64,000 bases of DNA, from assembly GCA_026225945.1 (NCBI GenBank), contig JAMJFZ010003746.1, positions 4,442,001 to 4,506,000 on the forward strand. The letters run 5' to 3'. This stretch comes from Cricetomys ansorgei. Its lineage: Eukaryota > Chordata > Mammalia > Rodentia > Nesomyidae. This document shows positions 26,601-38,600 of the stretch, one piece after another. The notes beneath the pieces are model-generated. The model ran no database searches. It worked only from the letters and a program-made list of their open reading frames with translations, and was not told the DNA's origin. The position numbers and the translations under genes were made by a program. How positions within the stretch are numbered: the first letter of the stretch is position 1; every line of letters begins with the position of its first letter.

Positions 26601-29600
26601 TCAAAGCCCCAGACAGATACTTCTGAGCAGGATGACAAGGACCGGCCACACTGTCCCAGCCGCGCCCCTGGAGACAAGAGGATGGCAGAGTGCCACCTAC
26701 TGAGCTGATACCTCACTGGCAACAGTCGAGATCTCCCCGGAGAGGTGCCTGGCAACAGGCTGAGGAAGCCTTTTCCTCCACACCAACACCCAGGAGATTA
26801 GACTAGAAAAGGTTTCCTCTGTAGTACCTTAAGCCAAAAGCAAACAGAGCCTTAGTCTCACTTCCTCGGGCTCTGACTGAGTGCCAAGTGAAGAGACTCT
26901 GTAGGGTGACAACCACAAGAACAGTCAGTCCTCTAGACCCAGGTAGGCAACCTGCGCAATAAACGGTCACATGAGGCAAAGACACACAGGTGTTTTCCGA
27001 CTCCGTGATATCTTCGTCATGTCTTCTGCTGACTCTGAAGAGAGCCCGTGAACACTGATCTGTGTTTGAGAAGTCTGTTCCCATCCCTGAGGCAGCTGGT
27101 ATTTAGCTTTGCACTAAGTCACCTCGTGATTTGTGAATAGAGGATTAAAAATTGCCTAAGGTAAAAATCTTGCTAAGTCTTTCACAGTCACAGTATGGTC
27201 TGAGACAACAAATGTGGCACTTCAGGTATCATTTCTTGACCTTCTTAGGTGTTTCCCATGTCTGTGTATCCACCCACTCCATGAGTATCGGGCAATTCCA
27301 GAACCACAGGTGAACACACCAATGGCCAGTGATAGATATGTTCTCTGCTCTCAAGGAGTTCACACACCCGAGGGGAGAAAGAAGAGATGCTTCAAACTGC
27401 CTGCTGCTTTTCACATCTGTCTTGACATTTCATGACCATGTTAAATCAAACCGTCCAGCCTTCTCACCTCTCCACCTCGTCAGGACGGATGCAGCATAAG
27501 CCCCAACTATCTACGTGGTAGCTCTCAGGACAGCTGTTCATGCCTACCCACTGTTGGTGCCTACAGATTTTTCATATTACTCTCAATGACGAAACTGTTG
27601 CCGTTTGCACCCACTGCATGCCAAGCACCGTGGCAAGCACTAGGCCAGAGACTTCATGACCGCAACCCAAGAGCAGTGTTGTTCCTCCCAGATCAAAGAC
27701 AAGGAAACTGAGGTTCTAAATAATCTGCCCAAGGCCACACACTCTGCAGATGGCATGGCTTGGACTCAGAGCTGCTTTCATCTAGCTCCAAAGTCCAGGT
27801 CCTTCTGTGATCCATTGCCTCAGCCCCAGGTTCTGGCCCTTACCACAGAGATCGACTTCCAAACTATTTCCTGAACAGCCTCCCTGTATCAAGTGTATTT
27901 CCCTACTCAGTCTCCTCTAATGCACCAGGCCAGCTGTACTCAATGCTGCTCTCCAAGACAATCTCCAGCGGCCCTTCAACACACACAGAACACAGAATGG
28001 CCTTCATGTCTGCCACGGCATGATGGTGCTGTCTCAGGACCCAGCCTGAGGCCACAATATGTTCTACAAGGCCTCTCCCAAAACCTGAGCGTGTGTATGC
28101 GGAGGCAGGAGCTTGTACATGTGTTATTTCTCACCCTCTCCTGCAGCAGTTTGCCACTGTGTGGGCTCACCAAGAGAGACATGGAGACATATTCACAGGT
28201 GCAGGCCCTGCCAGACCTCAGCAGAGGGAACCACCTTCATGGCAAGCGCCATCCTGGACAGCAGAACCCTGAGCCTCTCATCTCAGGGATTTTTATTAAC
28301 TACTAAGCTCCTCAGGTGTCCTGTTGACGTTACAAGCAGATCACGAGCAATGAAATATCTTTTACATACATAGCCAACTCCTGCAGACAATACAAAATGC
28401 CGGAACCAGGCAGCTCCTCACCTAACGATGTACGAAACCACCGTTTTAAACATAACTAAAAATAAACCTCTGCAGCACTCTCCAGTACGTGACTGCTGTG
28501 GGGCACTGTCCTCCGAGTGCAGCAGCGACCGCCATCTTCATCAGAGCGGCGGCGGTGATTACAGGAGACCCTTCTGATCAGAGCTGCCCATGTCCCTCAC
28601 GGGAGGGAAACACCCCCCTCCCAGCCTCCTGTAATTCGGCTCCAGCTGCACGTAGTCTCAGGAGGTTGGAGCTGTGGCTCTCCACCTCACCGGTGCGGAG
28701 ATCCTTTAACACAGCTCTCCGTGGTGTGGTGACCCACCCCCACCCACCCAACCATCAAGTTATTTTCGTTGCTGCATAACTGTAATCTTGCTACTGTTAT
28801 GAACTGTTATGCAAATATCTGATATGCAAATGGTCTCAGGTGACCCCTGTGAAACCTAAAGGGGTTACAACCCACACGGGTTGAAAACCACTACGCTGGA
28901 ACATAGAGATGGCAGAAGGAAGACTCCATCTACACAGCTATGGAGAGGTCGTCATCTATTTGGGAGTGAGACTTGAGTGATGTTGACATCTGGGGGTCAT
29001 CCATGTCCCTGCAGGTAAGCTATTAACTCACTAAGCTACACTCAGGTGGACTCATAACTTGGGTGGGTTTGTTCCCTGCCTGAGCAAACATTTATTTATA
29101 TTGTAAGCGCAAAAAATTATGTTTTAATTTTTAATTACTCTGCCTAAGAGATCTATGGAACAAGGACATAACTTCCTGGAGTGCTGTGGTGGGGGTGGGG
29201 CTGTTCTGGTGAATCCTGAATTTCCCTTGTCTAAGGACATAACCTTTTGGAAGGTTGGGCAGTGTCTAGATCTCCTTTAGTTGACCCTACTGCACCGGGA
29301 GTACTCCTGATGCACGGGATGTGCTAGGCCACTTGTATGTGGGAGATAACCCAGGCAGGAAGATGCCTCCCACTGATGGGACCTAGTGGGCAGCCTTGAC
29401 AGGTCCTGCCTTTTTAAGCACCTGTGCCACGTTTTGTGGAACTTTGGAGGTGGCAGGACCACTCTGTGGCAACCTCAAAATGGACCTGGTCAGAGTTCAT
29501 CTTCCTGGCCAGTATTTAATTAATTTAATAGAAGCTTGCTTCAAGTTTGGCTCAATTGAGGTGGTCTTATCCTTGACTGGGTTTGGGATTCACAGTATCT

Positions 29601-32600
29601 CTCCAGGAAACACTCATGAAACAATAATTTACCTCCATGCTCTTATCCTACCTTAGTCCAGAAAGTATTTTCTGTGTCTGTTGAGGATCATTTTGTGCAT
29701 TCCAGAAAGTGCAAGCTACATCCCTGAGTTCTAGCCACCAGATGCCACTAGCAAACCTACCCCAGTCATGACAATCAAAATATACCCTGGCAACAACTTA
29801 ATGTCCCCAGAGGGTAAAACCACTGGCTACTGCCCAGGGCCTTTAATAGCACTGTAGTCATGCAATGGCTGGATGGATGAGTACAGACTTCTTTAAACAG
29901 GTTAGGCCATTATCAGAATTTACCATTTCGAGTCAGCTTGGGAGTGGTTCGGGAATTCACCAGGTTCTCCATTTCCAGATGAATATCTTTTGTTTCTCCA
30001 CTATCATATAAATGGCGCACCTGGCAGAAAGTTGAAAGGAAAATCAATCCCTGAATAACAAATCCCCACTTAAAAGAAGAACCACTAAACTGAAGATCAC
30101 AGGTCCGGCATGGTGGCACATGCCTTTAATGCCTTTAATCCAGAACCTGAGAGACAGAGGCAGGTGGATTTTTGTCAGTTCGAGGCCAGCCTGGTTTACA
30201 GAGTGAGTTCCAGGACAGCCAGAGTTACAACAGAGAAACCCTGTCCAAAAAACAAAAAACGAAAAACAAAAACAAAAAAAAAAAAAAATGAAGATTACAG
30301 AAGCAAGCTGGTAAAGTTTATGTTTATTTTTACTTCCTAGAAATGCTGGGGGTCAAGGTTAGGGTCCTGCATGGCTAAGCAGCGCTATATGCAGCGTGGC
30401 GAGGCTGAGACAGAATCTACGTGATGAACTTAGATCTTCAATGGAGCAAGGTTATGGAGACACAAACCTGACTGCAGAAAGCAAGCCAACTGGCTGCAGC
30501 AGTCCCTCTGGTGCTGCCCACCTTCAGCACATTTATAAGCACTGATCAATCATATACAAAGCCTGCAGGCATCAGGCAGAAGACAAAGAAGAAAGTCCTC
30601 TAGAATACAGACAAACATGTGAAGCAGGCTGCTGCTTCCGGAAGTGCCCTGCTCCTCGGGGCTCCTGTGCTCTGTAAGATGTCACTCACGACAAGAAAGG
30701 CAGCTTTACAGATTCTGGAGAACTCAGTACAAAATCTAGACTAACAAGGACAATGCCTGGGGCTTGCAGAGAGCAGCTGACCCTTTCAAAGCCCTCTGCG
30801 GGAGAACAGTCTCGTTTGCCCCACACTGATGCAGTGAGCAGGCAGGGTTATCAACCGCGCCTCTCAAGTCAAACACTGAGTCAAAGAACCTGGCTGAGTC
30901 GCGGGTGATGGGGATGCTGCCAGGGACATCATCTTCTCGACTACCAAACCAGTCGGTGCCCTTTCCCCAACTCTGTGTGGTCTGAATGCGGAGGTGCAGA
31001 ATGAAGCTCTAAGTCTACCGTTTTTGTCACTTCTGGTCTCCTACAGGTCATTAAAAAAAAAATCTCTGCTTAACCAGTCATGGTGGCTCACAACTATATC
31101 TCCAGCACTCAGGAAGCTGATTCAAGATGATCATCGGAAGTTCAAAGCCACCCTGGGCTATACAGTTAAGTTCCCAATGAGCCTGCGGGATAGCACACTC
31201 AAGTCTCCCCTCCCCCATCCGAAACTCAAAACAACCAACCGAGCAATAAAGCAAAAGAAGGAAGGACTGGCCCTCTGTGCCCCAGCTACCTGAGTGTGTT
31301 CATGGGAAATAATACCTACTTTCAACAACACAGAGACACCAACTTGGATTATTCAGTGTGTGCTGTATAATAACAAACATAGCCACACACATTCCTATCT
31401 GGTCTATTGACCGGAGTTAGTCCCATCTAGAACATGGGCCTAGGTGTACATAACTGACAAGAAGGCTCTTACCTGGCTTGGCCGGAGGAAGTTGATGTTA
31501 ATATTGGGATACCTAGTGACAGGGTCGATGCTATACTGGCTGAAGTTTTTGCTCACATTCTCAGGGGTGGTCTGAGGCAGCAATCTATAAATGCTCTCCC
31601 TGCAATGACATACAACAGTGTGCTCATAGCAGCAATAAGCATCAACAAGTGCTATGCCAAATATTCATCTCTGCTGAATCTAACCGCATCCATCTCAGCT
31701 CTTCACCCCAGACCCAGCACTCTGACTCCATGGACCCGGACCAAGGAAACGGACAAACACAAGAGCAGGGACGATGCTGCGGGCAGTGGCGAAAGGTGCT
31801 CATTTAGAAGGTTGTTATGCGGCGAGCCAATATTTTCTCTGCTTTTTAAGGAATTAAAAAAGAACCCGTGGTCACTTGTGTGAGGGTTACTGGAATGCAC
31901 AGTCCGTCTTGTCCTCTGAGTCCTAGCCCACAGAGTGATCTTTGCTGAGCCTTCCCATCAATAGTACAATCTAAAGTACAAGAAGGATACTTCCAAAACA
32001 CCTCCGTTAGCATAAAGGTCTTTGTTTATTCCCTGGTGAGTCTGTCAACGCTATGGTTACTCCCCTAAAAGTCACATGCTGGAAGTCTGGACGCCAGCAC
32101 GGTGGTGGTAGATGTGGCAGCTCACATCTAATTCTAGAGACTCAGGCAGAACTGTTTTGAGTTCAAGGCCAGCTAGGATTACATAGTGAGTACTAAACCA
32201 GCCTGGGGAACAGAGTGAGACTCTTATCTCAAAACACAAAACAAAGAAAAAATAAGCCTTGCCACCACATCCAGACGCAAGCCTTACATTAAAGATTTAA
32301 AGTGACAGACTGTGCTGGCTGGTTTTTATGTTAACCTGACACAAGCTTGAGTCACCTGAGAGGAGGGAACTTCAACTGAGAACATGCCTCCATAAGACCT
32401 GTAGGGAAATCTGTAGGGCATTTTCTTAATTCATGAGTGATGGGGGAGGGTCTATCCCACTGTGGCTATGGCCACCCCTGGGCAGTTGGTCCTGTGTTCT
32501 ATAAGACAGAACGACAGAGCAGACACGAGGAACTGGCCAATAAGCAGCATCCTTCCATGGCCTCAACTTCTGACTCTAGGTTCCTGCCATTTGAGTTTGT

Positions 32601-35600
32601 GTCCTGACTGCTTTCAATGATTAACTATAATATGGAAGTTTAAGCAAAATAAAAACCCTTTCCTCCCCACATTTCTTTTGGACATGGTGTTTCATCAAGC
32701 AAAAGTAACCCTAACTGAAGACAGAAATTAGGACCAGAAGTGGTCGTTTTCACTGCTGTGAAAGGCCTGACTATACGGACTTTGGGACTCTGGACTAGGA
32801 AGGCAGTTGAATGTTGTAAGCAGGGCTTAACAGGCCGCCCCGGTAGGAGCTTAGAAGACAGTAGAGCTTAGAGCAATGGACTGTGACGACCAAGCTCAAG
32901 GTTTCAGAGGAGAACAATATCAACAACTGAGCTAAAAGTCATTCTTGTGATATTTTTGGGGGAAAAAAGAAGTGGTTGTCATTTGCCTTTGTCCTAAGAA
33001 TCTGCATGAGGCTAAACTGAAGAGTTTTGGACTCATTTTGTTGGCAGAAGAGAGTTCAAGACAGCCTAATATTGACTCTGTCACATGGTTATTTGTAACC
33101 ATTCTTATGCAGGTCTACAATGAAAGAGCAAACAGGGCAAAAAAAAAAAAAGAAAAAGAAATACAAAATATATAGTTTAAGGAGAAAACGAGCACGAGGA
33201 AATTTAATGTTGGCACCAAGGTTTGTGCTGAAAGAAATAAAGAGAAACCTGATGTGAAATGGAAAAAAAGGGTGTGGCGCCCTCAGGGCGGAGTCCCACC
33301 CAGCCATTCCTGCAGCTGGTGAAAGGAAAAGGCCTAAGGAATTTTCTATGGAGGAACACTTGGAACAAGTTTTTGTTATTTTGGTTTTTGTAAAAAACGA
33401 AAAATGGCGTTTGGATTAGGTTTGTGTTCCCATCCCAGCTGCGGTATAGCTGTTTACAAGTTGGCTTTGGAATGGTTGATGCAGGTGGCTATAATTTGGT
33501 TAGGTGCAGTTGTTCTGGCACCTGTAACTTGTTTGGGGGATTGTGTGCCACAGGGGTTGATGGGAACTTTTGGCTTTGGGTATAAAAAGTCTGAAGCCCT
33601 GAGAGTCAGGGTGGGTGCTGGTTGGTGGTTCGTTGGTTGAGTTGTTGTCCTTAGTGTGATAATTCCTAAAAGAACAAAGGTTGGAGAGTTTGAGTTTACA
33701 GTTCGTGAGCTAAGACGCTAGTCTGACTCACTGTCAGCTAGTCCTCTTGGAGCTTAGGTGAGCCAAAAAAGAGGCTGTGAAGATTTCTACCTTTCTCTCA
33801 TTCTATATAAAGGCCGCTTGCAAAAGCGGTAAAGATTTCTTTCTATCCTTTCTTTCTTTTTCCCTAAAGTGAGGGTTAAAGATGGTAGCATACTGCTACA
33901 AGTGGCGCCCAATGTGGGGGTCTGGAGAAAGAGATAGAAAAGAAAAAATGGGAAATTTGAATTCAAACATGGAGGGAAAGGCAGAAGATGAAGGTACAGA
34001 TACCTTGGTTTAAGAAGTTAGAAAGTTGTTTATGGTGGCTGTAACTACTGGGATAAATCCTAATTTGTTCTCAGTGGTACTCTTTTTCTACTTTCTCTTT
34101 CCCTAAATTGAGGGTAAAAGATTGTAGCATACTGCTACAATTTTCTGCTCCTAAAAAGCAACAAGTCAAATCTTATGCAAATGTAATTCAAGGAGGGGAC
34201 TGGGGCCCCAAGGGGGCAGTTTAACTTGCAAACATCAGCCAGGAGGTCCAGGCTTTAGATTCATGAAGGATACAAAAGTATAGGGGTTGTGGAATCTTCC
34301 TCTGAGATTAAGGAGAGCTGTTGAGTCCAGGCATAAGGCAGGGGATGAGTCCTTTCATGGAGGCACTGAGGAGCCCTTGTGTTTAGCTGTGAAAGAGAAG
34401 CCTGCATTGTGCTGGAGATCCCAGGATGTTGGAAGTAACAGGCCCTGGAATGTCTGCCAGGGAGAGTGGCACACAGGGAGTAGAACAGCCCAAGAGAAAA
34501 GAGTGTTGCAGACAGCACAGCTGGAAGGACAGGGCCTTTTAAACCCTTGACATCAGACATTTGTGTATTGTATATTCTGTGCCACTGTATGTTGGAAGTG
34601 TACAATTTGCTTTTTTGTTTTATAGAGGCTTACAATTAAGAGATTGCTTTGAATCTCAGAAGAGACTGTGGACTTTTAAATGGTGTTGAGATTGTGACAG
34701 ACTATGGGGACATTTGAAGTTGGAATAAATTTTGCATTATGATATGGCCACAATACTGGGGACCAGGGAGTGGAAGGTGGTGATTTAAATGAGAATGGCA
34801 CTCAAAGGCTCATGACGGAATACTTGGTCCCCAGTTGGTAGAACTGTTTGGGAAGGATTAGGAGGTGTGGCCTTGTTGGAGGAGGTGTGTCACTGAGAGT
34901 GGGCTTTGAGGTTTCAAAAGCGCCTGTGGATCAGATGTGAGCTCTCAGCTATTGCTCCAGTGCCAGACTTGCCTGCCTGTTCCAATGCTCTCTGCTGTGA
35001 TGTCATAATGATCCCTCTAAAACCGTAAGCCCCAATATAAATTTCTTCTTCTGTCAGTTGCCTTGGTCATGGATGTTTGTCACGACAATAGAAAAGTAAC
35101 TAAGACCCAGAATAGTATCAGTTATCAGATTCATCCAGAATAGCTCCCATTTCTGTTTCAAGGTAAACAGCAAGTGAGTCCTACTACCCTTGCCTCCTTT
35201 ATAATCATCTGCTTCCGAACACCTGACATTCAGGGGTTTAAGAAATGCTTTCAAGCATGCTGGTGTTTCTTTTCAGTTAGTCACTCCCCATGCTTGCTGT
35301 CAGTGCTTCCTCACTGCCATGCTGGCTGAGGACACAGGAGCCAATGTGCTGCTTCTGGGTATTTGTACATATAATTATTGGAAAGGAATCAGGACCAGTC
35401 AATGGTGCACAAAGACCCAGATACCATACACTGACAGTAAATTCAGTTTGGGAAGCGTCATGGGAAAAGCAGCTTGTGTTTCTTGGTAACCTCGAGGTTT
35501 CTGTGATTTTATAAAACAAGACCTTTCCTTTCCTTTCCTTTACTTAAACATGAAAATGTCTTTAAAAAAGAACAGAAGAGATGGCTCAGCAGTTAAGAGC

Positions 35601-38600
35601 TCTGGCTGCTCTTCCAGACATCCAGGGTTCAATCCCCAGCACACACTTGGCCGTTCACAATTGTCTTGTGACTCCAGTTCCAGGGGATCTGACACCCTCA
35701 CACCAATGCACAAAAATAAAATAAAATTAATTATTAAAAACAAACGAAAAACAGAAGAACAGAAGAACAAGATGGAGGAAGAGCTTACCTCTCTGCCAGG
35801 ACCTCCAAGGGGCTGGTGCCCAGAGACCAGCTTCGTACCATCCAGGCAGAGTCCATAGCAGCCAGAAAGCCCCGGGCTATTCCTGTTCCCATTGGCCAGA
35901 AAGGCTGCAATGGAGAAATACACAGAGTTAAAGTAACTCAGCTAATAAAAGAGAGAAATAACCAGTATCCCACAGATCCATCATCACTGAAACTCTTGTT
36001 AGGGAGTCTCTGCTCGCCTGTAATCCTGGACACCCAGACTCACTCCTCATCATTATTGCTTCTTTATCATTGCCTCTACCACTCAGTTCTCTGTCCCCTT
36101 TAGCACTTACCTCTAGGAGGCTGTCCCCAACCAGAGCTACTAGTAACTGGTGTCCATTCTGTTCCCGTACCAAGGCAGCATTCTCAGAGGCGTACATACA
36201 GGTAAAGTCAAACATGGCCACATCTGGCTGCCCGTAGTGATTGATGGCAAAATCCAGAGAAGGTAGCTGCTGCTGGGTAGAGAAGTCTGCAGCCTCCCGG
36301 GCATAGTTCAGCAGGGCCTCCTGGTCCACATTCTCCCGGGAAAGCAACAGCTCTGTGTCTGTGTAGTCCTGTCCAGGAAGAGCAAGAGCCAAGATGAAGA
36401 AGCCCAAGCAGGGATGCCCAGTTGGCCAGCTAGAACCCCACAATGAACATCAAACATGACTTTGTCTCATGGCTTTTTTTCTCCCCAAGATGTTTTTTTA
36501 CATTCCTAAACCAAATCTTTTAAACCAATTAAATAGTACAGGGATTGGGAGTGGGAGTAGGCGGGGTGTTGGTTAAGAGTGAATCGGCTTTGCTGCCTAA
36601 CAGTACCTTGCAAACTGAAAAGGCATTTTAAAGTTTACGGTTATCTCACTTTAATCTGGGTGACTGATGGCTTTTGGCAGAAAGGAATTCGGACCGATCA
36701 CACCTAAAGGGAACCTGAAAACTGGTGCAAAGAAGTGCAATGTGGGGCAAGAGTGGGGCCAGGAAGACGAGAGGGAGCACACCGAAAACGAACCGGATTT
36801 CCAAACCATAAACGGGATTCTGCAAGGCTAAATCCAGCAGACGAAAAGGACGGCAGCACAAAAGGGGCTTTCTGTGTAAGGAACTGATGAAGAAAGCCCT
36901 CCTCTGCTCTGGAGGTTCCTGTGCACTAAGTCTGCTCTCATAATGTGAGGCCTGCGGTTCCAAGTGCCCCTGATGGCACTCAGTCACCAACTACGAGCTG
37001 TCACTTCAAAAAAAATAAAGAGGCAAAGGAAATCAGACCTCAACATTCCAGATTACTCAATTTTAACTGATAACCCAGCTCTGCAGGGATGGTAGGTTTG
37101 AGTCTTAACCCTGACCTCAGGCATCCCAGTTGCTGTACTGGCAGCAACATAAGAGCCCCAGATAATGAACCAGCCAGCTTTATAGAGCATCTAGCCAAGC
37201 ATGCCTTCTTTGTGTGGCAGAGTACTCTGTACCAAGAGCTTTGTCTTGCTGCTTGCCGCACGCCACAGGACCGCCACGCTGAGATGCAGACACAGGGTTC
37301 ACTGTGGAAGGGAGACGGGTCGCAAGCACGTGCTTGTCAGCTCACTCCCCGGTCTGCTCTAGACAAAGCAGTCGTGTGACTCACGCTAAGGGGCTTGGTG
37401 TTGTTACCACCCTGCAGACACAAAAGAGCTCCCTAAGACTCAGCTCTGAGACTGGTGGGAACCGCATAGGGCTATGTCAGCACACTGGAGGCCTCCTCTA
37501 TCTATTCGTCACATGGAGACAGTCGTTCTCACATCCAGACCTGTGAGACAGAGCGAACGGCAGCCATGCTCCTGAAGGGACCATGCAGTCCGTGATTCAC
37601 ATCTCAGGTCATCAGCTCAGGGTGCATCGTACGATCAGCCACCCAGGAAAAGGGCTGGGCTGGAACTGGGTAAGGAGACAGTAGGCCTTTGCTGTCAGTT
37701 AGAGCCTTAAATAGACCCTGATCTGGTCATATCAGTGTTCCCTGGACCTCTAGTAACCACATTCGCAGTAAAACCTGAGTCGCTGTCAGGCTACTGTAAA
37801 CACCGACTGCTGGCTCAACACTCATCACCCTGCCCCCCAAAAGAGGACCTACTAAGGTGGGGCCTGGTGATATAGGCATTTAATCTCAGCTAGTTAGAGG
37901 CTGAGGCAGGACGACTATATGTCCCAGGCTTGCCTGAGCAATGGCGTTATTTCAAGGCCAGCTGGGGCCACCTAGTAAGAGCCAGTCTTAAAATTAAAAA
38001 AAAAAAAAAAAAAATACTATTTTTAAAAAAGTTCAGGGATATAGCTCGGTGGCCGAGTTCTTGCCTAGCACGCACAAGGCCCTGTGGTGGGGGAGCAGTA
38101 GGTATGGTGGGGTGTAGTGACCAATGGTTGTCATGTATGGAACTGCAAATCAGGTTACCTAAAGTTACCAACAGTGCTCTAACACAGTTGAAGAGCAGGA
38201 GAGGGGAGAGAGGAAGGGGTTGGGATTACTGAAACAGTATCGCCCATGTTGGTAACTGTTAAGCTAATCATAAGTATGGACCCACAGGCCCATTCTACTC
38301 TCCTATGTTTACTTTCAATTTTCCATAATAAAATTTTTTTAGGCTAAACTAATAAATAGCATGGGTTTCCAGATGTGTTCAGTGTCGTTTTTATCCCGAC
38401 CGGAAAAACCCATCTGACGATAAAATTCATCTTCTTAGTGATCGTATTTAAGCAGTTCAACAGAAATGTCGCCTGAAAGAAATCCATTGCTCACATTCAG
38501 TATCACCCCTTTGTCCAGTAAACTCTGCTTTTTGGCCGTCATAACAAAGTAGTGTGTGTCATCTTTGTAGTAGACGATGTTCTCTAAATCAATACCTGCA

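Larger units (their letters stand above)
26393..29923. other. Intron 10 of Mical3
   Basis: A 3.5-kb intron with a MIR (27600-27810) and a URR1 fossil (28673-28894). Just before the URR1, 28490-28570 is CpG-containing with GCCATCTT (YY1-like). 29000-29900 shows no recognised repeat. Confidence 0.7.
30021..31472. other. Intron 9 of Mical3
   Basis: A 1.45-kb intron with two B1 elements (30101-30290 and 31070-31195) and otherwise unique sequence. Confidence 0.75.
31600..35788. other. Intron 8 of Mical3
   Basis: A 4.2-kb intron largely made of retroelements on the plus strand, antisense to the gene: a B1 (32090), a MaLR-like LTR plus internal sequence, an ERVK-type insertion, more MaLR-like internal sequence with an ORR1-like LTR, and a B2 (35570). 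Confidence 0.75.

Noticed and set aside
33921..34140. Functional retroviral gag
   Set aside because: The frame stops after about twenty codons and the rest of the element is deleted.
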